64,000 bases of DNA from CAIWHR01 sp963811685 (GTDB lineage Bacteria > Pseudomonadota > Gammaproteobacteria > Burkholderiales > Casimicrobiaceae). Positions 17,595 through 27,886 of this stretch are shown in pieces. The stretch is taken from assembly GCA_963811685.1 (NCBI GenBank), contig CAWESK010000017.1, forward strand, positions 310,001-374,000, written 5' to 3'. The position numbers and the translations under genes are program-made. The first letter of the stretch is position 1. Every line of letters begins with the position of its first letter. The notes under the pieces were generated by a model, which saw only the letters and a program-made list of their open reading frames with translations, did no database searches and had not been told where the DNA came from.

Positions 17595-18872
17595 ATGAGT
17601 GTCCCCGCTCTTCTCGTCCCCGCTCTTGTCATCCCCTTCCCGCGCCGCGCCGCGATTGCCGTCTTCTCCGTTGCGCTCGTCGCTCTGGCCGGCTGCGGCC
17701 AGCAGCATCCGGCCGGATTCCAGGGCATGCCGCCCGCGCAGGTGACGACGATGACGGTCGAGCCGAAGACCCTGCCGGTGAGCTACGAGTACGTCGGCCA
17801 GACGACGGGCTCGAAGGAAGTGGAGGTGCGCGCGCGCGTCACGGGCATCCTCGAGCAGAAATACTTCCAGGAGGGCGCGGCGGTGAAGCAGGGCCAGCGC
17901 CTGTTCGTCATCGACCCGAAGCCGCTCGAGGCGCAGGCCGCCGCGGCCGAGGCCGACCTCGTCCGTGCGCAGGCGCAGAAGGCGCAGGCCGATCGCGAGG
18001 CGGCGCGGTTGAAGCCGCTCGCCGAGCGCAAGGCGATCGGGCAGAAGGAAGCCGACGACGCGGCGTCGAACGCGGAATTCGCGTCCGCCAACGTGCGCTC
18101 AGCGCAGGCCAAGCTCCGCGAGGTCCAATTGAACCTCGCCTACACGAACGTCACGGCGCCGATCACCGGGCTCACGAGCCGCGCGCCGAAGTCGGAAGGC
18201 AGTCTCGTCAACGCCAACGACACGCTGCTGACGACGATCTGGCAGGTGCATCCGATCTGGGTGCCGTTCGCGATCCCTGAAAGCGACCAGCTCGCGCTGC
18301 GGAAGGAAGTCGCGGCCGGCCGCCTCACGCTGCCCAAGGACAACGCGTTCGACGTGACGATCAAGCTCACCGACGGCTCCGTATTTCCACGCCAGGGCCG
18401 CATCAACTTCGCCGATTCGCGCGTCAATCCGTCGACCGGCTCGGTCGAGTACCGCGCCGAGATCCCGAATGCCGACGGCGCGCTGAAGCCCGGCCAGTTC
18501 GTGCGCGTGAAGCTCGCGGGCGCCGCGCGCACCGGCGCCTTCGCGGTGCCGCAGATCGCGGTGATGGACGGCGCGCAGGGCAAGTTCGTCTACGTCGTCG
18601 ACAAGGACAAGGACGGCAAGGACATCGCCGCGACGCGACCGATCACGCTCGGCGAATGGGTCGATGCGCCCGATGCGAAGGACGGCAACCTGTGGATCGT
18701 GGAAAGCGGTCTCAAGGCCGGCGACCGCGTGATCGTCGATGGCGTCGCCAAGCTGCGCCCCGGCGCGCAGGTCATGCTGGGGGGCGCCCCCGCGAATGCC
18801 GCGGGCGGCGCGCCGCCGCCGGCGAAGGACAAGGACGCAGCATCCGGCGGCAACGCGCCGGCGAAAAAATAA
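17595..18872 (+). CDS. acrA: RND efflux periplasmic adaptor lipoprotein (AcrA/MexA family)
   Basis: Membrane-fusion protein of 425 residues that joins the inner-membrane pump to the outer-membrane channel. A signal peptide ends in the lipobox LAGC with Cys at about residue 34. The barrel-sandwich part contains EVEVRARVTGILEQKYFQEGAAVKQGQRLFVIDP, followed by an alpha-helical hairpin (about 110-175), the mirrored NVTAPITGLTSRAPKSEGSLV strand set, and a Gly/Ala/Lys-rich tail. ATG 17595 is preferred over the longer frame because it gives a proper signal. It is followed by the pump gene after 18 bases. Confidence 0.93.
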   Translation: MSVPALLVPALVIPFPRRAAIAVFSVALVALAGCGQQHPAGFQGMPPAQVTTMTVEPKTLPVSYEYVGQTTGSKEVEVRARVTGILEQKYFQEGAAVKQGQRLFVIDPKPLEAQAAAAEADLVRAQAQKAQADREAARLKPLAERKAIGQKEADDAASNAEFASANVRSAQAKLREVQLNLAYTNVTAPITGLTSRAPKSEGSLVNANDTLLTTIWQVHPIWVPFAIPESDQLALRKEVAAGRLTLPKDNAFDVTIKLTDGSVFPRQGRINFADSRVNPSTGSVEYRAEIPNADGALKPGQFVRVKLAGAARTGAFAVPQIAVMDGAQGKFVYVVDKDKDGKDIAATRPITLGEWVDAPDAKDGNLWIVESGLKAGDRVIVDGVAKLRPGAQVMLGGAPANAAGGAPPPAKDKDAASGGNAPAKK

Positions 18873-18890
18873 CAAGCGCGAAGGATCGTC

Positions 18891-21800
18891 ATGTTCTCCC
18901 GATTTTTCATCGACCGGCCGATCTTCGCGGCCGTGATCTCGCTGTTCCTCGTGCTGGCGGGACTGGCCGCGATGCGCACGCTGCCGATCGCGCAGTACCC
19001 GGAGATCGCGCCTCCGGTCGTCACCGTCCAGGCGATCTATCCGGGCGCATCCGCGGAAGTGATCGAGGCCACCGTCGCCGCGCCGATCGAGAACGCGATC
19101 AACGGCGTGCCGAACATGATCTACATGTCGAGCTCGTCGACGTCGAACGGCGTCGTGCAGATCCAGGTCACCTTCGAGATCGGCACGCGCATCGACGACG
19201 CCGCCGTCAACGTCAACAACCGCGTGAAGCAGGTCGAGCCGCGCCTTCCCGAGGAAGTGCGCCGCCAGGGCGTGACCGTCGAGCGCGGCAGCTCGTCGTT
19301 CCTGCAGGTGCTCGCGTTCTACTCGCCGGAGGATCGCTATGACGATCTCTTCATCTCGAATTACGTGACGCTGAACGTCCTGGACCAGCTGAAACGTCTG
19401 CCCGGCACGACCAATGTGCAGATCTTCGGCGCCAAGGACTACGCGATGCGGATCTGGGTGAAGCCCGACCGTCTCGCGCAGCTGAAGCTCACGCCTACCG
19501 ACCTGATCCGCGCGGTCAACGAGCAGAACGCGCAATTTGCCGCCGGCAAGATCGGGCAGACGCCGACCACGAAAGGTCAGGATCTCGTCTATACGGTCAC
19601 CACGCAGGGCCGGCTGACCGACGCCAAGGAGTTCGGGCAGATCATCGTCCGCGCGAATCCCGATGGCTCGACGGTACGCCTCAACGACGTCGCCCGCATC
19701 GAGCTCGGCTCCCGGGACTACGACTTCATCGGCCGCTACAACGGCAAGCCGGCCACGCTGGTCGGCATCTTCCTGCAGCCGGGCGCGAATGCGCTCGAAG
19801 TGGCGAAGAGCGTGCGGACCACGATGACGGATCTCTCGACGCGCTTCCCGGAAGGCCTCACGTATGCCGTCCCCTACGACACGACACGCTTCGTCGAGGT
19901 GTCGATCCGGGAAGTCGTGTTCACGCTCGGCGAGGCGATGCTGCTCGTGATCCTCGTCGTGTTCATCTTCCTCCAGAGCTGGCGCGCGACGCTGATCCCT
20001 CTGGTCGCCGTGCCGGTGTCGTTGCTCGGCGCCTTCGCCGGACTGTTCGTGCTCGGCTACTCGATCAACACGCTGACGCTCTTCGGCATGGTGCTCGCCA
20101 TCGGCATCGTCGTCGACGACGCGATCGTCGTGCTCGAGAACGTCGAGCGGATCATGCGCGAGGAAGGGGCGACGCCGCGCGAAGCCGCGATCAAGGCGAT
20201 GCAGGAGGTGACGGGACCGATCGTCGCGATCGTGCTTACGCTGACGGCGGTGTTCGTGCCGATCGGGTTCCTGGGCGGCCTCACCGGCGAGCTCTACCGG
20301 CAGTTCGCCGTGACCATATCGATCGCGGTCGTCATTTCCGGCCTCGTCGCGCTGACGCTGACCCCTGCGCTGAGCGCGCTGATCCTCGTCCACAATCCCG
20401 CTCCCAAGCGCGGATTCTTCGCGCTGTTCAACCGGTTCTTCACCGGCGTGACGAGCCACTATACGGCGGGCGTGGCATGGATGATCCGTCGCGGCATCGT
20501 CGGGGTCGTGCTCTTCGTCGGGATGGTGGTGATCACCCTCGGGCTATGGCGCATCACACCGGGCAGCCTCGTTCCCGACGAGGATCAGGGCTGGTTCTTC
20601 GCGTCGGTGATCCTGCCCGATGGCGCGTCGCTGCAGCGCACCGACAAGATCGCAGCACAGGTGGAAGCGGCAATCCGCTCGAATCCCGCCAACGCGCACG
20701 TGATTTCGTTCACCGGCTTCGACTTCCTGGGTGGCGGCTTTCGCAACAACGCCGCGTCGATCTTCGTGACCCAGACGCCATGGGACGAGCGCAAGGTCAC
20801 GGTGCCCCAGCTCGTCGGCGAGGTTTACGCGAAGACAGGCGCCATCAAGGAGGCGCTGGTGCTTGCCTTCCAGCCGCCGCCGATCTTCGGCCTCGGCACC
20901 GCCGGCGGCTTCGAGCTCTACCTGCAAAACCGCGGCGAGGGCGGCCCGAAGCGGATGAACGAAGTCACGCAGGAATTCCTGCAAAAGCTGGGGCCGCAGC
21001 AGGGCTTCGCCTATGCGCAGACGCTCTGGCGCGCCAACGTTCCGCAGCTCTACGTCGACGTCGACCGCGAGAAGGCCAAGAAGGCCGGCGTGCCGATCAA
21101 CGATGTCTTCGCGGCGCTGTCGGCCACACTCGGCAATTATTACGTCAACGATTTCAACAAGTACGGCCGCGCCTGGCAGGTGCTGATGTCGGCCGAGCCG
21201 TCGTACCGCGCGCGTCCCGACGACATCGGCGGCGTCTATGTGCGCTCGGAGAAGGGCGAGATGATCCCGCTGGCGGCGCTTGCGTCGGTGCGCTATTCGT
21301 CCGGCCCCGATGCGCTCGATCGCTTCAACAACCTGCCCGCGGTGAAGATTCTGGGCAGCGGGCTCCCCGGCGTCAGCACCGGCCAGGCGATCGCCAACGT
21401 CGAACGCATCGCGGCCGCGACGCTGCCTCCGGAGTTCAGTTTCGACTGGAGCAGCGCGGCATACCAGGAAAAGCGCTCGGGCGGCGCGTCGACGTTCGCG
21501 CTCGGCCTCGCGGTGATCATGGTGTTCCTGATCCTCGCTGCGCAATACGAGCGCTGGTCGCTGCCTTTCTCGGTGCTGCTGGCGCTGCCGTTCGGCACCT
21601 TCGGCGCGCTGGCGGCGGTTTACCTGCGCGGCCTCACCAACGACGTCTATTTCCAGATCGGGCTCGTCACGCTCCTGGGCCTCGCCGCCAAGAACGCGAT
21701 CCTGATCGTCGAGTTTGCCGTGATGAAGCATCACGAGGGGATGTCGGCGTCGGCCGCGGCGCTCGAAGGCTCGCGGCTGCGCTTCCGGCCGATCCTGATG

Positions 21801-22097
21801 ACCTCGCTTGCGTTCATCCTCGGCGTGCTGCCGCTCGCGATCTCCACCGGCGCGGGCGCCGGCGCGCGCCATTCGACGGGCACGGGGGTCATGGGCGGGA
21901 TGATCGCCGCGACGTTCCTGGCGATCTTCTTCGTGCCGCTGTTCTTCAAGCTCATCACCGAGCGCCACCTGCGCGAGCCGCGAAGTTCAGAGGAGCTGTT
22001 CGACGAAATCAAGCATGCGCGCCACATTGCCCACGACCACCCGCCGATGACGCCCGGTCATCCGCCGTACCCCTGGATGGGAGACGATCATGCGTAA
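18891..22097 (+). CDS. acrB: RND multidrug efflux pump, HAE1 family (AcrB/MexB type)
   Basis: A 1068-residue inner-membrane proton/drug antiporter. It starts MFSRFFIDRPIFAAVISLFL, has the proton-relay Asp pair in GIVVDDAIVVLENVERI (about residues 405-421), and the relay Lys in LLGLAAKNAILIVEFA (about 925-940), with two large periplasmic loops. The length and internal two-fold repeat match the family. It extends past standard AcrB with a His/Pro-rich C-terminus. The gene is intact, unlike its downstream neighbour, whose ATG 22090 overlaps the end of this frame. Confidence 0.95.
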   Translation: MFSRFFIDRPIFAAVISLFLVLAGLAAMRTLPIAQYPEIAPPVVTVQAIYPGASAEVIEATVAAPIENAINGVPNMIYMSSSSTSNGVVQIQVTFEIGTRIDDAAVNVNNRVKQVEPRLPEEVRRQGVTVERGSSSFLQVLAFYSPEDRYDDLFISNYVTLNVLDQLKRLPGTTNVQIFGAKDYAMRIWVKPDRLAQLKLTPTDLIRAVNEQNAQFAAGKIGQTPTTKGQDLVYTVTTQGRLTDAKEFGQIIVRANPDGSTVRLNDVARIELGSRDYDFIGRYNGKPATLVGIFLQPGANALEVAKSVRTTMTDLSTRFPEGLTYAVPYDTTRFVEVSIREVVFTLGEAMLLVILVVFIFLQSWRATLIPLVAVPVSLLGAFAGLFVLGYSINTLTLFGMVLAIGIVVDDAIVVLENVERIMREEGATPREAAIKAMQEVTGPIVAIVLTLTAVFVPIGFLGGLTGELYRQFAVTISIAVVISGLVALTLTPALSALILVHNPAPKRGFFALFNRFFTGVTSHYTAGVAWMIRRGIVGVVLFVGMVVITLGLWRITPGSLVPDEDQGWFFASVILPDGASLQRTDKIAAQVEAAIRSNPANAHVISFTGFDFLGGGFRNNAASIFVTQTPWDERKVTVPQLVGEVYAKTGAIKEALVLAFQPPPIFGLGTAGGFELYLQNRGEGGPKRMNEVTQEFLQKLGPQQGFAYAQTLWRANVPQLYVDVDREKAKKAGVPINDVFAALSATLGNYYVNDFNKYGRAWQVLMSAEPSYRARPDDIGGVYVRSEKGEMIPLAALASVRYSSGPDALDRFNNLPAVKILGSGLPGVSTGQAIANVERIAAATLPPEFSFDWSSAAYQEKRSGGASTFALGLAVIMVFLILAAQYERWSLPFSVLLALPFGTFGALAAVYLRGLTNDVYFQIGLVTLLGLAAKNAILIVEFAVMKHHEGMSASAAALEGSRLRFRPILMTSLAFILGVLPLAISTGAGAGARHSTGTGVMGGMIAATFLAIFFVPLFFKLITERHLREPRSSEELFDEIKHARHIAHDHPPMTPGHPPYPWMGDDHA

Positions 22098-23499
22098 ACC
22101 GCTTCGTCGCCGTCGCCCTCGCCGCGGTCCTTGCCGGCTGCGCGAGCACGCCGCCACCGCCGCCCACGCTGGACCTGCCCGCCGCCACCGCCGGCGATCT
22201 CAAGCTCGATCGTTGGTGGACGGCGTTCGGCGACCCGACGCTCGACAAGCTCGTCGACGAGGCGCTCGCCAACAATCTCGACATCGCGGCGGCGATCGCC
22301 CGCGTCGAGTACGGCCGCGCGGCGGTCCTGCTCGCGCAGTCCGATCTCTATCCGACCGTCGATCTATCCGCCGGCGCATCGCGGTCGCGCACGACCCAGG
22401 TCGGCTCCAATCCGCTGCCGTTTGGATTTTCTCCGCTGTCGACCGACCTTGCCGTCGGCTTGCAGGCATCGTACGAGCTCGACCTCTGGGGCAAGTACCA
22501 CACGGCGACCGCGGCCGCACAGCGGGACCTGATGGCGACCGAATTCGCCCGCGAGACCGTGCGCACGATGGTCGAGGCCGACACCGCGCGCTATTACTTC
22601 AACGTGCTGGCCGCGGATGTCGAGCTGCGTTTGCTGCTGGACACCCTGAAGCTGCGCGACGAGAGCGTCGCGCTGCAGAAGGACCGCTACCAGGCGGGCG
22701 TGATCGGCGAGTACGACCTGCGCACGGCGGAGGCCGAGCGCGCGTCCGTCGCGGGCGACATCGCAGTTGCTCGTCGTGCGGTGACCGAATTCGAGTCGGC
22801 GCTTGCAGTGCTGCTCGGACGCTCGCCGAGGGAAGTGTTCGCACCGTCGATCGCCCGCGACGTCGAGATCGCCAGGCTGACCGCGGTCCCGACGCTGCCT
22901 TCGGGCGTCCCGTCGGACCTGCTCGTCCGCCGGCCCGACATCCAGCGGGCCGAAGCGCAGCTCGCCGCCGCGAATCTGCGTATCGACGTGGCGCGTGACG
23001 ATTACTACCCGGCGATTTCGCTGACCGGCAACTACGGCACGCAGGCCGGTGCGTTGAAGAACCTGTTCACGCGGGCCCGGAGTGGTGTGGGGACTCGCCG
23101 CATCGCTATTGCAGCCGCTGATCGGCCTCAAGGCGATCGAAGCCAACGTCGAAGCGCAGACCGCGCGCCGCAACGAAGTTCTCGTCAATTACAAGCAGGC
23201 GGTGCAGGGCGCGTTTCGCGACGCGCATGACGCGCTGTCGGCGAACGACACGACGCGCGAGGCGCTGGCCGCGCAGTCGGAGCGAGCGGCGAAGCTCCAG
23301 CAGGCGCTCGAGCTGTCGGACCTTCGCTACCACGTCGGGCTATTCGCCGTACCTCGAGGTGCTCGACGCGCAGCGTCAGCTGCTGCAGGCGCAGACGCTG
23401 CAGATCATCGCCGCGCGCAACGTGCGCCTGTCGCTCGTCGATTTCGCGAAAGCGGTCGGCGGCGGATGGGAATACAAGACGGCGGTGGCACTCCCCTGA
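22090..23499 (+). CDS. RND outer-membrane factor lipoprotein, OprM/NodT type (three apparent frameshifts)
   Basis: TolC-like channel subunit, 468 residues after repair. The lipobox region FVAVALAAVLAGCAS is followed by the OprM-type WWTAFGDPTLDKLVDEAL, LGLQASYELDLWGKY-like strand region, DRYQAGVIGEYDLRTAEAE and the RRPDIQRAEAQLAAANLRI repeat junction. Three single extra bases break the frame: near 22099-22100 (restores MRKRFVAVAL), near 23069-23075 (restores GPGVVWGLAASLLQPLIG), and near 23337-23340 (restores YSPYLEVLDAQRQ). It overlaps the pump gene by 8 bases, completing the tripartite operon. Confidence 0.85.
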
Positions 23500-23514
23500 A
23501 GCCTGCGATGGACG

Positions 23515-24480
23515 CTACTGCACCTTGATGTTCGCCGCCTTGATCACCTTGCCGGACTCGTCGATCTCCGCGCCCACGAACTTCGTGAATTCCGCCGGCG
23601 TCATCGGCATCGCCTCGGCACCCAATGCGGTCAGCCGTTCCTTGACCTCCGGCGAGACGAGCGCGTGCCCGACGTCGCGCGCGATCTTGTCGACGATCTC
23701 CGCCGGCGTCCCGGCGGGGGCAAACAGGCCAACCCACAGGTTGTAGTCGAAGCCCGGCAAACCGCTTTCGGCGAGCGTGGGCACGCTCGGCAGCGCGCTC
23801 GATCGCTTCGCCGAGCTGACGCCGAGCGCGATCAGCTTGCCTTCGCGAATGTTGGGAAGCGCCGCCGAGATCGGCGAAAAGAAGTACGTGATGCGACCGG
23901 TCATCGTGTCGGTGAGCGCCTCGGGCGTCCCTTTGTAGGGAATGTGAACGACGTCGATGCCGGCGGCGAGCCGGAATTTCTCGGCGTTGATGTGCGTGCC
24001 GCTCCCCGTGCCCGCGGAGCCGAAATTGAGCGCTCCGGGCTTGGCCTTCGCCGCGGCGATGAGATCGGCGACCGTCTTGTAGCCGGTCGCCGGCGCGACC
24101 ACGAGCACGTTGGGCTGTCCCGCGAGCGGCGCGACGTCGATGAAATCCTTGACCGTGTCGAACGACAGGCCCGGATAGATCCACGGGTTGTAGGCGTGCG
24201 CCGCGGAATTGACGAGCAGCGTGTAGCCGTCCGGCGTCGCCTTGGCGGCGATCGCCGCGCCGATCGTCCCGCCCGCGCCCGGCCGGTTGTCGACGATGAC
24301 GGATTGGCCCCACATCTCCGTCAATTTCTGCCCCACCGTGCGGGCGAGGATGTCGGTGGCGCTGCCGGCCGTGAACGGCACGATGAGCTTCACCGGCTTG
24401 TTCGGAAAGCCCTGCCCGCTGGCGATGCCGGCGGCGAGCGCGCAATACGCGAATGCCGCGAGATTCCGCAGGATTTTCAT
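23515..24480 (-). CDS. Bug/TctC-family extracytoplasmic solute receptor
   Basis: A 321-residue periplasmic receptor with a signal peptide ending near IASGQ. Typical Bug features are FPNKPVKLIVPFTAGSATDILAR near the mature N-terminus, VDNRPGAGGTIGAAIAAK, and PYKGTPEALTDTMTGRI. Members bind carboxylates or amides, sometimes with the TctAB permease. No tctA or tctB gene lies in this window, so it is an orphan receptor here, as is common in Burkholderiales. It is convergent with the efflux operon and follows the dehydrogenase gene on the same strand. Confidence 0.92.
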   Translation of the reverse strand: MKILRNLAAFAYCALAAGIASGQGFPNKPVKLIVPFTAGSATDILARTVGQKLTEMWGQSVIVDNRPGAGGTIGAAIAAKATPDGYTLLVNSAAHAYNPWIYPGLSFDTVKDFIDVAPLAGQPNVLVVAPATGYKTVADLIAAAKAKPGALNFGSAGTGSGTHINAEKFRLAAGIDVVHIPYKGTPEALTDTMTGRITYFFSPISAALPNIREGKLIALGVSSAKRSSALPSVPTLAESGLPGFDYNLWVGLFAPAGTPAEIVDKIARDVGHALVSPEVKERLTALGAEAMPMTPAEFTKFVGAEIDESGKVIKAANIKVQ

Positions 24481-24509
24481 CGATGCTCCTTTCGTTGCGA
24501 CTGTGTCGA

Positions 24510-25421
24510 TCAGGAGAGCCCGTCGCCGACCGGCACATTTTCCGGTTCGAGCGCGAGACCGGAAGCTTGCGCCTGCAGCACGATCAGCTTGGCAAAATCC
24601 TCGTCGTCCATGCCGCGTCCGATCAGCGTCTGGACAATGTCCCGGGTCAGCGTGGCGAGCGGCATCGGCACGTCGAAACGCCGGCCGGCGTCGAGTCCCA
24701 GGTCCAGGTCCTTGCGCAGGAGCTTCGGCGTAAAGGTCACCTTGAAGTCGAGATTGACGAGCGCGGGCGTCTTGTAGCGCGAGAACGTCGATCCCATCAC
24801 GCTCTGGTTCATGAAATCGAGGAACGCGTGCCGCGGCACGCCGGCCTTCTGCGCGAGCACCGTGATCTCGGCGAGCGACTGGATCACAACGCCGAGGTAG
24901 ACGTTGTGGCAGATCTTGACGATGCGCGCGAGCTCGCCCTCGCCGACGTAGCTCGCCGCCGGGCCGATCAGCTTGAGATAGGGCTCCGCCGCGTCGAACG
25001 CGGAACGCGGCCCGGAGCAGACGAACGACAGCCGTCCCGCTTTGATCACCTTCGCGTTACCCGAGACCGGCGCCGCGAGCATCCCGACTCCGCGCGCGGC
25101 GAGCAGCGAACGCAGCGCCGCCGATCCTTCGAGCGAAATCGACGAGCACTCGACGATCATCTTCGGCTGCTTGCCCCCTGAGAGAAGGCCCGACGGCCCC
25201 GCGATCACTTCGTTCACATCATCGTACGTCGACACCATCACGAACACGATGTCGCACGCGGCGAGGTCGGCGAGCCTGTCGGCGACCTTCGCCCCGTATT
25301 GCGCGAGCGGCTCCGCCTTCGCGCGCGTGCGGTTCCACACCGTGACGTCGGCGCCGCCTCTGGCGAGGCGCGCCGCCATCTCGTAGCCCATCCGTCCGAT
25401 GCCGATCCAGCCCAGTTTCAT
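24510..25421 (-). CDS. 3-Hydroxyisobutyrate dehydrogenase-family NAD(P)-dependent oxidoreductase
   Basis: A 303-residue beta-hydroxyacid dehydrogenase. The N-terminal Rossmann motif is GWIGIGRMGYEMAARLARGG, the substrate-binding loop is LAAPVSGNAKVIKAG (usually DAPVSGG), and the catalytic Lys lies in RIVKICHNVYLG. The order and spacing fit MmsB, GarR and tartronate semialdehyde reductase relatives, so the substrate is not decided. The Asn after Ser-Gly replaces the usual Gly. It lies between a TrpX-like receptor and the Bug receptor on the same strand, pointing to a small-acid catabolic role (inference). Confidence 0.88.
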   Translation of the reverse strand: MKLGWIGIGRMGYEMAARLARGGADVTVWNRTRAKAEPLAQYGAKVADRLADLAACDIVFVMVSTYDDVNEVIAGPSGLLSGGKQPKMIVECSSISLEGSAALRSLLAARGVGMLAAPVSGNAKVIKAGRLSFVCSGPRSAFDAAEPYLKLIGPAASYVGEGELARIVKICHNVYLGVVIQSLAEITVLAQKAGVPRHAFLDFMNQSVMGSTFSRYKTPALVNLDFKVTFTPKLLRKDLDLGLDAGRRFDVPMPLATLTRDIVQTLIGRGMDDEDFAKLIVLQAQASGLALEPENVPVGDGLS

Positions 25422-25480
25422 GTCGCGTCCATCCTCTTCCGACTACACGATCAGGCCGCCACCCCGCGTCGCATGATTGC

Positions 25481-26459
25481 TCACCTAATCACCTCGTCGG
25501 CGCTGAGCAGCAGGCCCGGCCGAGGGTCGAGGCCGAGGGCGGCGGCGGTCTTGAGGTTCACGACGAGCTCGAAACCGGTCGGCTGCATTACCGGGAGCTC
25601 CGCGGGACTTGCCCCTTTCAAGATCTCGCCGACGTAGAGGCCGGCTTGGTGGTACATCCAGGTGATGCTCGGGCCGTAGCTGAGCAGCGCGCCGATGTTG
25701 GCGAACTGCCGCACGAAGCCGATGCCGGGGAGGCCGTGCGCCTGTCCAAAAGCGACGATCTCGCCCCGGCGGTCAAGGATCAGCGGGTCGCTCGCGGTCG
25801 ACGTAGGAGTCGGCTTTGAGACGCAGCGCCTCCGCGAGGGCACCGGCAATTTCGTCAGGCTTCCTCGCATTCACTACGATGGCGTCGCGGTTAAGCGCGC
25901 GTGCGCCGGCGAGCCCTTCCTGCTGCTCGGCCACGGCGGTGAAGTTGTCGGGGTTCATGACGAGCGCGATGCGGCGTGCTTTCGGCGCGATTTGGGTCAG
26001 GAGCTCGATGCGCTTCGCGCTCAGGATCGACGAGAACAGGTTGACTCCGGTGAGGTTGCCACCCGGCCGGTTGAGGCTCGCGACAAGGCCGTAGCGCACG
26101 GGATCGGCGCCAATCGTGAAGACGATCGGGATGGTGCTCGTCGCAGCTTTCGCCGCCCGCGCCGACGCGATATCACCCGTCGCCGCGATCGCCGCGACGT
26201 TCATCGCCGCCAGTTCCGCCGCCAGCGCCGGCAGCCTCGAGTATTCGCCGTTGCCCCAGCGGTACTCGATGCGGACGTTGCGCCCATCGACGAAACCGGC
26301 CTTCGCAAGCCCCTCCCGGAAGGCGGCTGCGTTAAAGGCGTATGTGTCGGGCGAGACCGGATTCAGGAAGCCGACGACAGGCATCGCGGCTTGCGCGCGC
26401 GCGCGGTGCGCCACGAGAGGTGCCGCGCCGAAAAACGCCAGAAACTCGCGCCGTCTCAT
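25481..26459 (-). CDS. ABC transporter substrate-binding protein, TrpX/COG2984 family (apparent frameshift)
   Basis: A 325-residue receptor after repair. It starts with MRRREFLAFFGAAPLVA, a Tat-like RRxFL signal, then has the COG2984 pattern VVGFLNPVSPDTYAFNAAAF, FTIGADPVRYGLVASLNRPGGNLTG and the C-terminal YGPSITWMYHQAGLYVGEILKG. The frame breaks at about 25799 (one extra base on + strand C). Removing it restores LKADSYVTASDPLILDRRGE. No permease or ATPase of this family is nearby, so it is an orphan receptor. Confidence 0.82.
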
Positions 26460-26556
26460 TGGATGAAACCTCCTCGGCCCAGACCGAACTCCCCAATCCC
26501 CGCGGCAGGCCGAACATTCGGTGCGTGCCGCTCTTGAAGCGTGTGCACAACCCTAT

Positions 26557-27865
26557 CTAGGAATAGGAATTCGCAATCGGAAGTTCCTGCGCCGGATACA
26601 GCGAGATCACCTTCGGCCCGGTCGGCGTCAGGATCACCTCCTCCTCGATGCGCGCGGCCGAGATGCCATCCGTCGCGGGACAGTACGTCTCGACGGCGAA
26701 CACCATCCCCGCCTTGAGCTCGATCGGCTCCTTGAACGAGTTGAGGCGCGAGACCAGCGGCCGCTCGTGCAATCCGAGTCCCAGCCCATGGCAGAAGTTG
26801 AGGCCGAACGCATCCATCTCGCTCGCGAAGCCGATGTCCTCTGCCGTCGGCAGCGCGGCGGCGATCCGGTCGGACGACACACCCGGCTTCAGGAGATCGA
26901 TCGCGACGTCCATCCACTCGCGCGCCTTCTTGTACGCGTCGCGCTGCGACGGCGTGGCGAAGCCGACGTTGAACGTCCGGTAATAGCACGTGCGATAGCC
27001 CATGTACGACTGGATGATGTCGAAGAACGCCTGGTCGCCCGGACGGATCAGGCGGTCGGTGAAATTGTGCGGATGCGGACTGCAGCGCTCGCCGGAAATC
27101 GCGTTGATCGCCTCCACGCAGTCGGAGCCCATGCCGTAGAGCCGCGACGTGGCGAGCGCAACGATCTCCGACTCCTTGACGCCGGGCTTCAGCGCCTCGG
27201 CGATGTCCTGGTAGACGCCGTCGACCATCGCCGCCGCCATGTTGAGAAGGGTCAGCTCGTCGATGTTCTTGACTTCGCGCGCCTGCAGCAGCGTCTGCTG
27301 GCCGTCGCGCACGTCGATTCCGAGCCTTCTGCAGCTCGAAGAGCATCGGCGGCTCGACGACATCGAGGCCCAGCGGCAGATCGGCAACGCCCTCTTCGAC
27401 CAGGATCGCCTTGATCTCGCGTGCGGCGGAGCGAAAAAGCTCGAGGTCCGCGCCGACGGCGCCGCGCAGGCCGAGGAGCCCCGCGCGACAGTGGTCGTGG
27501 GCGAGCCACGGCGCATGCAGCCGGTGATGCTTCGCCGCGGAACCGAAATCCCAGATATACGGGTCGCCGTTGCCGGTGAGCAGCGAATAACGCGTGAGCT
27601 TGTCGCGCGCCCATTCGCCGATGACGGTGCTCGTGCAGTATCTGATGTTGTGCTGGTCGAAGCACAGCAGCGCGCCCAGCCCTGAATTGGCGAGCGCCGC
27701 GCGCGTGCGGGCGAGGCGGTAGTCGTGGAGCCGCCGGAAATTCACGCGCTCCTCGAAATCGACCTGCGTGTGGCCCGGTGATTGCAGCGGCCGATCCCAG
27801 CGATGGTGCGGATCGATGTCGTCGGGCCGGATGACCTTCGGCTCGGTTCGCTTCCTTCCCGCCAT
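26557..27865 (-). CDS. M24-fold (creatinase/aminopeptidase P/DddP-like) protein (apparent frameshift)
   Basis: After repair this is a 435-residue two-domain protein of the M24B group, with an N-terminal creatinase domain (LGALLCFDQHNIRYCTST) and a pita-bread C-terminal domain. Three of the usual five metal ligands are clear: His in FCHGLGLGLHERP, Glu in MVFAVETY and Glu in ARIEEEV. The first Asp is kept in QAFFDIIQSYMGYRTCYYRT, but the second is replaced by Cys. The frame breaks at CC 27325-27326; removing one C restores FELQKLGIDVRDG. Catalysis is therefore uncertain; it could be a hydrolase, a lyase or inactive. Confidence 0.78.
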
Positions 27866-27886
27866 CGCGTTTTCTCCCGTCGCCGC

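Noticed and set aside
18099..20459. 786-residue - strand open frame opposite the RND adaptor and pump
   Set aside because: Shadow of the pump gene; rich in Arg, His, Asp repeats of codon complement origin.
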